Below are positions 44,148-56,304 of a stretch of 64,000 bases of DNA, piece by piece; position 1 is the first letter of the stretch, and every line of letters starts with the position of its first letter. A model generated the notes under the pieces. It saw only the letters and a list, made by a program, of their open reading frames with translations. It did no database searches and was not told the origin of the DNA. The position numbers and the translations under genes are program-made. The DNA comes from Bigelowiella natans CCMP2755 (taxonomy: Eukaryota > Cercozoa > Chlorarachniophyceae), in the NCBI GenBank assembly GCA_000320545.1, contig ADNK01000512.1, positions 51,001 through 115,000 on the forward strand, given 5' to 3'.

Positions 44148-46281
44148 ATGCCTTGGGGAGGCATGAGGGGAGAAATTGAGTCGCCTTGGATTTGGCAGAG
44201 AGTATCAGTGGCCGTGACTGCAAGCTTAGTCATATGTGCGTTGATCCATCAAGGTGGAACCACCCAATCTGTAGTCGCGGGCTATCATCCTGCCCAGACG
44301 AGGCTGGCCGCATATCACCCTAAACCGGCTGCTTTTGACTCCTCCGCCTGGTATCACTCCTCTTTTTCGTGGCGCAGTTCTCTTGGAACGCACACAAGGG
44401 CATCGTCAGCTTCCTCTCTGTCGCGTGAAAGAAAGCCGAAGCGTAGCGCTACGAGGATTTGGGGGAGCACCAACCCAGAGGACGAGGAGGACGAGGGGTT
44501 GCAGTATTTCCTATCACAAACGGAGGGTAGGCCCAGAGGAGATGGAAAGAAGAATAAGGCCACTGTGTATGGGGGTAGTAGCAGTAGCATAGACCACGAT
44601 CACGTCGATAGCAGCAGCAGCAGTACCAGCAGCACGGGTGGGGAGCAAGATCCGGAGGAAGGGGTTGACATCAAAATAGCAGACAGTGGTGACGTGCATA
44701 GGAGCAGGATAGCAGAAGGATGGGCTAAGAATACTACTGATCCTGCAGCTGACAATGATTTCATAGATGATTACGCTTCAGCAGAGGCTGCGTTTGAGAG
44801 TGCGTTCAATGCCAGCATAGCATCTTCCTCGAAAGAAACTAGCGAGGATGGTGGAGACGATGAGGACAACCGTGCATCTCTCGAAAAGGTCTGGTGGGCA
44901 CGGAACACATTTGTTGATGCAATTTTCATCTTCGGCCATATGCTGTGACATACTTTAAGCAGCTACCGCTTTCTACCACAACAAGTAGCATTGAATCCTC
45001 CTCCTCCTCCTCCTCCTCCTCCTCCTCCTACATTATTATGACCACTCAGATTCTGAACGACTTAGAAGTGGTGCAACTCGATACATTAGAAGATACCAAT
45101 GAGGTAGAAGGATAACGCCTATATGATTGTTTGTCTTCCTATGTTCATCATTATCATCATCATCACCATCATCATCACCAATGCAGGGCTGGTGGGAATC
45201 TGCACATGCAACAGGAAAGGTGAGTTGATGAAACATAGGAGAGGGAGGAGGAGGAGGAGGTCTTATGTCATGTGTTAGAAGTAGTAAAGCGAGGAAAGGT
45301 AAGGAAAGGAGAGGATAAGAATAACACCACCACTACAACTTTTCGACAGCACCAATCACCCGTAAATCCCCCCCCCCCTCCTACTACTTCTGAATGCTAC
45401 TAGTATGATGACACCGAGTTCGTAGCGACTTATTGGGATATTCGTTCAACGCTCCACCTTGTCATGGGCCTGGACTACCAGGATGACATCGCCAAGCAAA
45501 ACTTGTCGGTTCTCGATGTGGGGTGCGGTAGGAACCCCATCAAGACAACACGTGCAGCATGCCAACCAATCCTCCTGCTGCTGTTGCTGCAGAGACGATG
45601 TGAACGTGCAGATGCTGTGTGCGTGCTTTCGTGTGTTTAGTTTCTTATGTCACGTTCGTCGTTCAATTCCACTTTTCCATTCAGGTGGGTCGCACGTAGC
45701 CGAAGATCTGTTTTTGGATGGGTTTCGAGATATCACGGGAATTGATGTATCAGAGGTCTTGTACTTGCTGTTTTTTAATTATTTACATGATGCGCCTACA
45801 CACACACACACATACACGGGTACACTTGGATGCCGTTGTGTTTTTTCATCCTTTTTCACCCCCCCCCCCCCCCCCCCTCCAATTTCTCCGATTCCTATTA
45901 GGCCGCCATTGAAACGGTAAAGAAGCGGCTGAGTTCTCCTGATTACGTCTCCCATGAGCTATCATACAATGATCTTGGCCTCCAAAGCAACTCCCTGGAG
46001 GACTTTCTACGCTCATCATCAGAGGAGGTATGTATATGATGCGTGTGATTATACAGCATATTGTACACACGATCTCTAATCGTCTTATTCCTGCTAGGAG
46101 GAGGAGGAGGAGGGGGAGGGGGAGGAGGAAAAGAAGGACCATGACAGTCATCAAAACCTACAACAACAAATTGAAGAAGAACAACGACATGAGGAAGAGA
46201 AACTACCCCCCGAGCTTGCACGACTTCCAGAGAGAGTGTTCTTTTCTGCTGAGGGCACAGAGGGCGCGGCAAAGTAGTTAC

Positions 46282-46313
<32 letters not shown>

Positions 46314-46816
46314 CAGTGGTAGTAGATGCGCAAAGTAGTATAAGAAATAGAGTAGGCAGATGGTGGATATTCAGTTGGAGCAACATCTTACCTTCTCAGT
46401 AGAGATGATGATGATCACCACCATTCGGTCTCTTCTACCCACACCCTAATCAGCAAGAGACAGAGAATAATTGGTGTCATCATCGGTTTAATCATCAGGT
46501 TTCCTCCCCACAACGTCATTGAATCAGCTATGACGAAGCGTTGGAAGTAATGATGTAGACGTGACTCGTATTTATTCCAATTGCTTAATCAGAGCTGGCA
46601 GCTGGTGGTTATGCATGTCACCGGTTGCTGTGGTGGTGACGGGTTGTGAGGTGATGATGAATGTACGATGACCTTTCATCGCCCTTGCTGCCTTTGTCGT
46701 TGTCTGTTGGGAAATCCGCTCATATATATAGAATTGGGAAGAATCTTGCTGGATTTTCTGGCAAGTTCATGGCAGTAGATGCTCGACAACTTGACCAGTA
46801 CTGACACTTTAAGAAA

Positions 46817-46848
<32 letters not shown>

Positions 46849-46861
46849 AATGCGGTGTAGC

Positions 46862-46902
<41 letters not shown>

Positions 46903-47327
46903 TCTCTCCATAGTTCCTTCTTACTGATACATCCCGACTGTTGTTATATGGTTGGCGCATGCACACAGGACGTTCGGTGAGGGTAGCTTCGACCTCATCA
47001 TCGATAAGGTAAATCTGGTAGTGGTAGTGCCAGTGGAAAGGGTACAGACTAGTGAATAGGAAGCTTTCTCATTATCATCATCATCATCATCATCCTCATA
47101 ATTATCTTCACCATCTTCATAGAGAGTTGTGCGTGCTCCTATCCCCCATTCTCCCACCCCCCTCTCTGTCTCCTCTACTCCATTCGTGGCCGTGATGATT
47201 GACATCGTTGCCATTGCTACTAAAGGGCACGCTAGAGTCGATTGCTGTTGGAAACGCATTTCGTGACGTTCATCGGATGCTGGCTGTGAGTGGCAAATCT
47301 GTGTCATGATCAAATGACTGCTATTAG

Positions 47328-47389
<62 letters not shown>

Positions 47390-48150
47390 TGACCTGAATG
47401 TTTTCTATTAATGTAATCAGTTGTTGAAATCTTCCTGATCTCCCCGCCGGGTATTTTTCTTCTTCTTACGCGCCCTCAGTCGATATCAAGAGTTTTAAAG
47501 CCAGGAGGAATGTTCCTTAGTATCTCCTTCGCACTACCCGAACAACGAACGGTGTTAATAGCAACAACACAAGCACTTAACGAGAGAGTATATGTAGTAG
47601 CAGCGTGCCCTTTTTCTAAAATGCTGTTAAGTGCTGCCTCCACCACCTGTTTGTTTGATAAGAAGGCACTCAGATTTCTATTAGCAGAAGTCAATGTAAT
47701 CGTATGTGAGGAGTGTTGAAGTCGATTTTAAGTGGGTAACATGATATTCGTTGTTGTTTGTATTCATCCTCGTCGTGGTAAAGCCCCTTCTCAGCGGACC
47801 TCTGCCACAGTTGCGTGGTGTCTATGAGTGGTCTGTCTACCCACAGGTTAAGAGCAGCGAATAGTCGTCGTAGTTGTTGTGTGTGTGTAGTAGTAAAAAC
47901 TATGTGGTTATTGATTCTCTTCACTATCGTTCCTTCTCTCCTCCTCCTCCTCCTCCGTCTTCTTCTTCTTCTCCTTCTCCTCCTTCTTTTTCATTGCGTC
48001 TACTTCGTCATTTTCTCCTGCATCAGCCCTTTTTAGTAGCTAATGGTCATTTACATACATTTACAGGGAATGGTGACTCCCGATGGCACCCAGTTCACTG
48101 TGTACGTGTGCCGTAAGAAGAAGAAAAAGAAGGCCGCGGGCAAGAAGTAG
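44148..48150 (+). CDS. METTL-type SAM-dependent methyltransferase with long N-terminal extension, about 568 aa, 12 exons
   Basis: Exons: 44148-44888, 45050-45103, 45187-45219, 45404-45527, 45685-45755, 45902-46027, 46098-46273, 46969-47008, 47226-47285, 47480-47625, 47795-47846 and 48067-48150, all phase-consistent. The fold starts with VATYWDIRS, then motif I VLDVGCGGSHVAEDLF and GIDVSE. After an acidic insert come FDLIIDKGTLESIAVG and ISRVLKPGGMFLSISFALPE, ending in YEWSVYPQG and a Lys-rich tail. The DKGTLESI and RVLKPGG blocks place it with the EEF1AKMT4/CSKMT/METTL13 group, which methylates lysines or N-termini of proteins such as eEF1A and citrate synthase. The first exon adds about 247 residues: a hydrophobic segment (VSVAVTASLVICALIH) and a Ser/Asp-rich region, suggesting an organelle or membrane address. 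The exon 46098-46273 insert is Glu-rich. Exact substrate unknown. Confidence 0.82.
47331..47386. repeat. Compound TA/GA microsatellite in a methyltransferase intron
   Basis: A (TA)n block followed directly by a (GA)n block, the same order as at 8348-8408 and 21745-21810. Confidence 0.85.
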
Positions 48151-48882
48151 TAGTTATAGCACAAAAGCAAAGACTTCATCCTTCAGCTAGCATGCACGGT
48201 TGCAACGGACAAGCATTGCAATTTAATGCAACCCTACTCGCACAGCATCGCACTGCATCGCACTCATCAGCATGGACCTAATAATACCTGCACGAATGCT
48301 TCAAAAGCCACAATGCATGCAATCTTGGTCATTGTGACATCATTGCACAGATGCGCCGGATGAACATGTACACGGTAGATTAGCTTCAGCTCGTCATTGG
48401 CTGCTGTGGCATGCCAATGTTGCATGTGCGTGTGCATGTGACTGAATCGAATCTTGTCCTGCGGCGGCAAAGCGCATGTAGCATCGCAACAGTGCGAGTT
48501 GCTGGTATACACACCCGCTGCTTGCTGCGATGCTATCATAGCAGCTAATAAGCCCGAGGCAGACATTGATGCAATGACAACGAATGAACATTTATTTGGC
48601 TTGAAGTAGCAATTAAATCGAGCGCGATTCGCCGAATGACGCTACGTAGCACATTCTAGTATCGATGCATATACGGCGGCTATACAAATAGAGCATGCTC
48701 TGTTTAATTGTCAGCGTTTATGTGTATGTAAACATTTGCATGATGTGCGTGGAACTTTCTTGTGTGGTCAGCAAGTGCTTGACTGCTTGAGCACAAGACT
48801 GTTTATTCCTGGGCGTAGGTCGGTGGGTTGGTGGGTGACGAGCTTCAGGAATATCTGGTTTCATTTTCTTTTCATTCATGAT
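48151..48882. other. Convergent spacer, no gene seen
   Basis: About 730 bp between two 3' ends. It has GCTAGC/GCATGC-type short palindromes (48186 onward) and no supported frame. Confidence 0.5.
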
Positions 48883-50262
48883 TTAAGAGAAATGGAGCCA
48901 GAATTGCTTGCCAAGAATGTTGCCGTATCCTCGTGCGTCGGAACCGACAGGAGGATTAACATAGTTTCCGTTTCTATCGATCGGATGCGAGAATTTTCCA
49001 CCGTGTGCAGAATCTGCTACAAAGCCAAATTGCCCGAATCCACAGCTGCCATACCTGATAATATCAACCACACACAAATGCGAGGTAGGTCATGAATTAT
49101 TTTTGGAAAGAAATACTGCAAAGAGGAAGGAAGGTGGAATGGCGGCTGTAATGACAAGCAGGTCGGAGACTAATATGAGATAATATACTCAGAAGTGACG
49201 AAGTCATTACTTTTTCTTTTTCGCTCAATCGCATCATCAGGACATCTACTTCACGCTGAAACAGTAGGAAAATTACCATCCGAATCCGTTGTTGTTGCTG
49301 CAGCAGCAGGCACCATCGAACCACTTGCTCGGCGCTTTGCCCTTCCTTGGATCGTCGTGCTGCATCTGGGGACCGCTGGGACAGTTACCCTGAGGACACT
49401 TTCCGCCATCGTGGCTGTAGGAGAGATCACCGTACAGCTTGAAATTGCTGTAGACGAGCGTGTAATCAGCCTGCGATTGGAGGTCGATCTTCACAATGAG
49501 ATCCACTCTTTTGCCGTGTGCTTCAATCAAACGACGCCATTCGGTGATGGCGAGGAAGTAGTCTTTGCCCACAGATTTGCTGCCGAACGTGCGGCGCGCG
49601 TTAGATCCGCTCCACATAGCGGTATTAGCATGCCAGATGTTCGCGACTAGCTCATATCGTCCTCCTTCGACGATTCCGCTAATGGAAGGCAATGGCACTG
49701 GCATCGACGGCTTGAAGTGCAACCAAAATTGCTTGCCTACCACGAAGCCGTAGCCTCGGGCCGCCGAACCAACTGGTGGGTTTACGTAGTTTCCTGAAGG
49801 TAAGAAAGAACACACATCACAAACAGCGTGAGCACCACGTTCTCAGATACCATCATGCTTTCCAGATTCATGCAAAATCACCGCAGCCCATCCCAAGCGT
49901 CGGCGGCTTGTGTTAATCGCTGCTTTTTTCCTTTAGAAAACAAGATAATATACCGTTCTTGTCAATTGGATGAGAGAAGCGGCCACCATGAGAGCTGTCC
50001 GCAACAAACCCAAACTGTCCAAAGCCACACCTTCCAAACCTGAAAATACACCGATTGCACAACGTTCATACAGAGGTGGCTCGTTTCAGGTATGGTAAGC
50101 AGCGACACGCATATGTCGCAAAGAATACTGCTCAACTTCCTACAAAATTACCATCCAAATCCATTGTTGCTCGAACAGCAGCAGGCACCATCAAACCATT
50201 TACCATGACGACCGATACGCCTGATTTCACATACAACAGGATAAACCACACAGACAAACACG

Positions 50263-50314
<52 letters not shown>

Positions 50315-50363
50315 CACCCAGTCACTACCGACAGTGTCACTTGCTTCACTACACTTTCACATC

Positions 50364-50398
<35 letters not shown>

Positions 50399-53300
50399 GT
50401 CGTTGTGCTGCATTTGAGGACCACTGAGGCATTTCCCTTGCGGGCAGCTGCCCCCCTTGTGGCTGTAGTCGAGGTTGGAGTAGAGCTTGAAGTCGTTGTA
50501 GATGAGCAAGTAATCAGGCTGGCTCTGGAGTTGAATCTTGACGATGAGGTCGACCTGGCCCTCGTGTTCGTCGATTAGATCACGCCATTGCTGCATGGCC
50601 AGGAAGTAGTCCTTGCCAACAACCTTCAGCACAAGGAGAAGAAGCGCACACAAAATATAGCCGACGTGAGTTTTCAGGCAAGAATGAATATCGTTCCGAG
50701 GTTGAAAGCACGAGCGGATAGCAGAGTGTTTAGTGAATATTGGCATTTTTGCAGTGTTATAGTACCTTGACACCAGCGGTTGCACGGCCCTGGTTGCCCG
50801 CCCACATTGGCGAGTAAGGATGCATGATGTTTGCCACAAGCTCGAACTTTCCAGCACCCTCAACAGGAGGAAGGAACATCTCAGTTGATTTCAGCTCTAG
50901 CCAGAACTCCTTCATCTGGATCTCGCCCTCTCCCCGCGCCGCGGAGCCTACGGGTGGGTTCACGTAGTTACCATCGCGATTGATGGGGTGGGAGAACTTG
51001 CCGCCATGCCCCCCGTCCGCGATGAAACCAAATTGCCCGAAGCCGCAGGATCCATACCATCCAAAGCCGTTGTTGCTTGAGCAGCAGCATGCGCCATCAA
51101 ACCACTGACTTGGCGCCTTACCTGTCCGTGGGTCGTCGTGCTGCATTTGTGGGCCGTTCGGGCATTTTCCTTGTGGGCAGCTGCCGCCATTGTGGCTGTA
51201 TTGCATGTTCTCATAGATCTGAAGTCGTTGTAGATGAGATTGTAGTGGCGGCCGTTCTTCATGTAGACCTTTACATGGAGGTTGGCCTTGCCCTTGTGCG
51301 CATCGATGGCCTTAGCCCACTCCTGGATCGCTAGCATATAGTCTTGTCCTGTTGCTATCATGCCAGAGGTCTTACGTGCACCATGATCTTTCCACATGAC
51401 GTTGTTGGGGTTGATGATACGTGCCACCAGCTGCATTTTGCCAGAGACAGGGGTGACAGGTTGGTGCGTGGGCGATATTCCTGGAGTGGGAAGCGGCGTT
51501 GGGATGCTAACCACTTGGTTCTTCTGTCCCGTGTACAACCAGAACTGCTTGCTCACAATCTCTCCATATCCGCGCGCCGGAGAACCTACAGGTGGATTTA
51601 CGTAGTTTCCGTTTCGATCGATTGGATGGGAAAACTTGCCGCCGTGAGCGCTATCAGCGATGAAACCAAATTGCCCGAAGCCACAGCCGCCTAAGGTGGT
51701 GATGAAATATTGTTATGCTTGATTGCTTTTGGACGACAGGTTATTACAAATAAGCAAGCCATTATCTATTACCGAACCAGCCATAACCGTTATTGCTGGA
51801 ACAGCAGCATGCACGATCGAACCACTTGCTGGGGGCCTTGCCTGATCTAGGATCATCGTGCTGCATTTGGGGTCCCTTCGCGCAGAAGCCTTGCGGACAA
51901 CTGCCTCCGTCATGGCTATAGCCGAAGTCAGAATGAATTTTGAAGTTGTCATAGACGAGCGTGTAATCATCCCCTCGCGCAAGTTTGATTTTCACGATGA
52001 GGGTAGATGGCCCGTCGTGGCGGTTGATGAGGTTCCTCCACTCAGCAAGAGCAAGCATGTAATCCTTACCCTTCACATTTTTGATGCCTGCTGTGACCTT
52101 ACCGTTAGCCCCCTGCCACATCGCCTCCTGGGGATCCACGACGTTTGCCAGCAGCTCGTACTTACCACTGGACCAGTGCATTGGGAGACTCAAAGGCATT
52201 GTTGGTTTGAAATGCAACCAAAACGTCTTTCCCAGGACAAATCCAGCCCCTCTTGCAACAGACCCAACGGGCGGGTTGACGTAGTTTCCGTTGCGATCGA
52301 TCGGGTGGGAAAATTTACCGCCGTGAGCACCGTCAGCCATGAAGCCAAACTGTCCAAATCCGCATCCACCTGAACCATTATGATCATCATTATCATCATT
52401 GTCGTCGTCATCGTCGTCGTCACCATGATCCAAAGTTGGGATGGTAAAAGATAAAATTTTGGAAGACGTTGGGCAACGACAAGACACTAGAAAATATGAA
52501 ATGAAGTCGTTCGTCCATTACCGTACCATCCAAACCCGTTGTTTCCTGAGCAGCAGCAAGCACGATCGAACCACTTGCCGATACGGCCATGCCTTGGGTC
52601 GTTGTGCTGCATCTGCGGACCGCTCTCACAGTATCCCTCAGGACACTCGCCACCCTTGTGGCTGTAGTCAAGGTTGTCGTAGATCTTAAAGTCCTTATAC
52701 ACAAGTGAGTAGTCGGGCCTGTCGAGAAGTTCAATCTTAACGATGAGGTCAACTTCTCCCCTATGTGCGTTGATCATGCTGCGCCATTGCTGGATCGCAA
52801 GCATGTAGTCCTTGCCATGCAATCCCTTGATGCCGGCTGTCTTTCTACCGCTGCTGCCCTGCCACATTATGTTGTGTGGGTTGTAGATGCTAGCTACAAG
52901 TTCATATCCTCCCTTCCCGCGCTTAGGAGCCTGATGGGCTTTTGGTGCCTTCAGGTGAAGCCAGAATTCTTTTAACTGGATCTCTCCCTCTCCTCTCGCC
53001 GCGGAGCCGACCGGTGGGTTGACGTAGTTTCCGTGACGGTTGATAGGGTGTGAGAACTTGCCCCCGTGCGCAGCATCGGCAATGAAACCGAACTGTCCAA
53101 AGCCACATCCTCCTGCATGGAAGATGGATAGGAGGGGGTTTAGTGTCGTAGGGTCCAAGCGAAACGGTACGCATACAATGACTCAGGACATGCAGTGGAC
53201 ATAAAATATTTGATGTTTGTGGTGCTGTATTTGTTGCTTAGAGGATGAGGGGAGAAAGGGCTAGATTAGGAGAACTACCGAACCATCTGCCAGAATTTGG

Positions 53301-54240
53301 AGTATAGACCAAGACAAAGAGATATGTGCAGAATGGGGGAGGAATACGTAACAGTGAGAACAGAGCCCCAAATTGTAAAAAAACACAAACAGTAAGACAT
53401 TGTAGTATTTGTATTAAAAAAAATCTCGTAATGATGGTTTATTCAACTAGAGGTTCGAGGAGGAAGACGATGGTAAGTGTATGAACGACCCGAATCCGTT
53501 GTTACTGGAGCAGCAACATGCCTTGTTGAACCATTTTCCACTCTTTCCAACTCTGTCGTTGTTATTGTTGCACAGGAGGAGAAAATGTTGTTTATGTGAA
53601 ATCAATGTAGTAGAATCATCACATCTTGTTGTATTTCCTGCCTATGTGGTGGTGGGATCGACCTTGGATCATTGTGCTGCATCTGCGGTCCTCGTTGACA
53701 ATAGCTCTGAGGAAGGGGGGATCGTTTTATTAATCAGCATCCCACGAGAAACGACAACAGTGAGAACGAACAAACTTTCTCATCTAGCGAAAGGCCTCCC
53801 AAAAACCCTTATCACGTACCTGTGGGCAACTGCCTCCGTTATGGCTGTAGTCAAGGTTCGAATGCACTTTGAAATCACTGCAAAGATGTTACATAGCAGA
53901 AGTTGCTAAATTAGAATTGATCTGACTCTTTCCTCTCTCTCTCTCTCTCTCTCTCACTCACTCACTCTCCCACCCCCCCTCCCCCTCCCTTTGCCTAGCA
54001 CCGACAACAAGTAGTACATTTTACGCGATCTTACTTATAGATGAGGGTATAATTGGGCGTGGTCTTCATGGCGATCTTCACGTGCAGGTCAACGTGGCCA
54101 TTGTGCGCCTCTATCATTGTACGCCAGGAATGAAGCGACAGCATGTAGTCCTGACCAGGCTCTGATTTCCCTGCAGTTGTAAGGCCATTACTGCCCTGCC
54201 ACATTGCCAAACTCGGGTTCACAACGCTTGCGACGAGGAC
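48883..54240 (-). repeat. Six tandem domain units within the secreted protein
   Basis: Approximate unit spans in transcript order: 54240-52930, 52910-52200, 52180-51535, 51435-50900, 50860-49730 and 49680-48886. The first follows the PT linker directly and the last ends at the stop right after FWLHF, which fixes the unit as LVA... to FWL. Between units are short variable linkers, one Pro-Thr-rich (51480-51525). Each unit has about eight Cys, mainly in CP.G.C, ACCCS and CGFGQ. Confidence 0.8.
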
Positions 54241-54672
54241 CTAGTGGATAGAAGAACGATCTTTAGGTCTTGTTAGGTCCGGTGAGGAACCAAAGATAGC
54301 GAGGAGACACTGTATGGGTATTACAGTGGCACAAGGCTATAGATTGATGAAAGGAGTGACATTTATATTACCATTCTCCCTGCGTCTGGAGTTGGGAGGC
54401 GCGTAGGAAAGGCGGTCGGATCGGGCGTCGGGAGTGGGGTGGGACTGGGTGTTGGATTAGGTGTTGGGTTAGGGGTAGGGCGAGGAGTAGGATGAGGACT
54501 TGGGAGGGGGGTAGGGAACGCAGAGGGAGCTGGTGTTGGATCGGGAGTTGGGGCTGGTGTCGGTTCTGGGGTGGGCGCTGGTGACGGGAACCTATATCAA
54601 AACGAGGAGAGTATTTGAGATATTGTCTATAGTATATTAATATATAATATAATATTAAATCTTTTATAAATA

Positions 54673-54714
<42 letters not shown>

Positions 54715-54771
54715 CGTATAATGGAGAATTTGTGCTCGTGTGTGTGCGTAGAGAGAAAGAGAAAGCGACCG

Positions 54772-54809
<38 letters not shown>

Positions 54810-55841
54810 CTCCATATGGGGAATGAAGAACAAAACTGAACAGCGATATATCTTAGATATGAACGTGTTACATTGTCGGATATTTAGTGGTTGGTTCCGG
54901 TGTTGGAAATTGTGATGGTGCTGGTGTGGGGTCCGGCGTGGGCTCTTTAGTGGTCGGCGCCTTTGTCGGCTTAGGGGTGGGATGCGGTGATGGCATAGGG
55001 GTAGGCTTCAGGGTTGGGTTAGGTGTCGGTTTTGGAGTGGGAAAGGCACTAGGAGCCTCGGTCGGTTTTTTAGTTGGCTCTGCCGTAATGGCCACAATAC
55101 GAGGAAGTTCCTTACTCCAGGAACACTCTGCAGCTTCTACGGCGCAGCATTCTTTAACACATTCCTGCACGTGCTTACTGTTGTAAGGTGGCTCCTCCCT
55201 TAGCATAGAGTAGGCACCGAAGTCGCAGACATCAGTTCCTTCGCAGTCGTACAGCTTACAGTCACACTTGCGGTTCTCTTGCCCGCCCTGACACGTGTAC
55301 ATATAGGCCTCGGGCAGGGACATGCACCATGATGCGTCAGCCCTGTGCCCTGAGCGCTGCTCCCATTCAGCTTTCAGAGCGGTCTGATGAGTTGCCTGCC
55401 AAAAGTCCAGGGGAAGCCTGCGTATGCGATCCATTTTTAGAAAATAAAATGTTAAATTCAAGTTAGTACTCTTTCAGCAATTTCTTATTACCCAGTTGCC
55501 TCCTTGTCGCTAGTGTAGAAAACTTTTGCGCAAATGTGGTGTGTGATATTGAAGAGACACTTTCCATCATCTCCACATGTACGAGCCATCATCAGGTCCA
55601 TTTCTGGTTCCGCATAAGCATCTCCTGCGCTGAGTCCTTCACCTTGACCAACTGTGTTTCGCATCAGCTCGATGTCTTTTTCGCCCGGAAGAGCATCGTC
55701 GCGTTGCCCCGGCTGCTCCTTTAACTGGAGAATACCCTGTTCTGAATCCAACCTAGCTTTGTTTGTCAGAGCCTGCACGCTAATAGTGCATAATATTAAT
55801 GCAAGTAGCCAACTCACACATGGGCTGGTGCGGGAGCCCAT
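48883..55841 (-). CDS. Secreted protein with Pro-Thr linker and six tandem copies of an unassigned Cys-rich domain
   Basis: Signal peptide ([15 protein letters not shown]) in exon 1 (55841-55492). Exon 2 (55417-54872) holds a Cys-rich module ([32 protein letters not shown]), then a PT repeat linker continued in 54591-54372. Next come 54240-54035, 53877-53820, 53706-53663, 53552-53490, an 8-nt exon 53286-53279, 53112-52522, 52369-51773, 51690-50766, 50623-50397, 50220-50152, 50039-49954, 49793-49277 and 49054-48883. Each unit (about 190 aa) reads: LVA-I...MW, GkDYMLA...W, VKI...Y.LIY.DFK, YSH.GG.CP.G.C..GPQMQH.DPR, WFD.ACCCS.NNGFGW(Y/F)[33 protein letters not shown] and FWL. I know no family with this motif set. 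Unit 4 lacks one base near 51220. About 1559 aa if that is an error. Likely cell-surface or extracellular; function unknown. Confidence 0.78.
50269..50396. repeat. Two (CA)n arrays within one intron of the tandem-domain gene
   Basis: Arrays at about 50269-50310 and 50367-50396. The second starts exactly at the 5' splice site of the exon ending at 50397, so the intron begins GTGTGTGTGT on the coding strand. Confidence 0.8.
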
Positions 55842-56304
55842 ATCTTAATGGTTTGTTATTAAATATCCATGTTGTCATTTCAGCATAGAAGAACTTACTT
55901 TTATAGTAGATAATCCATAGTTTACACATGACACAGATAAAAATTGGACTACATTTTATCAGAGTTTTTAATTTAATGTTGGCAGCTGGTCTGAAATGAT
56001 GCTATGAACTACATGTATTAACATAAAAGAGATATTCCATTTTAGTAATAGCGACATCGGTATCTGCAAGTATCATGTTCCACATAGAAGGCCATCTGCA
56101 GCAGAGCACAGTGCACAGTGCACAGTGCAGTGTAACGTCGTTCTGGATCTAGTCTACGAGTCGTAGGACGTGTTTCCCTTGAAACAACCTGGAGGATGTT
56201 GTCGCTCTGAAGATTTTTAGTATATTTTTTAGAAATATTATTATACGAAATATATCGTAGGTTTACAGTGTTCTACTGCAGCCGGAAACACTGCTGAGGA
56301 AGCG
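55842..56304. other. Divergent spacer, no gene seen
   Basis: 463 bp between gene starts. A GCACAGTGCACAGTGCACAGTGCA short tandem repeat lies near 56104-56129. Probably both promoters. Confidence 0.45.

Noticed and set aside
49195-52373. Plus-strand frames across the tandem-domain gene
   Set aside because: They are repeated shadows of the six duplicated minus-strand units.
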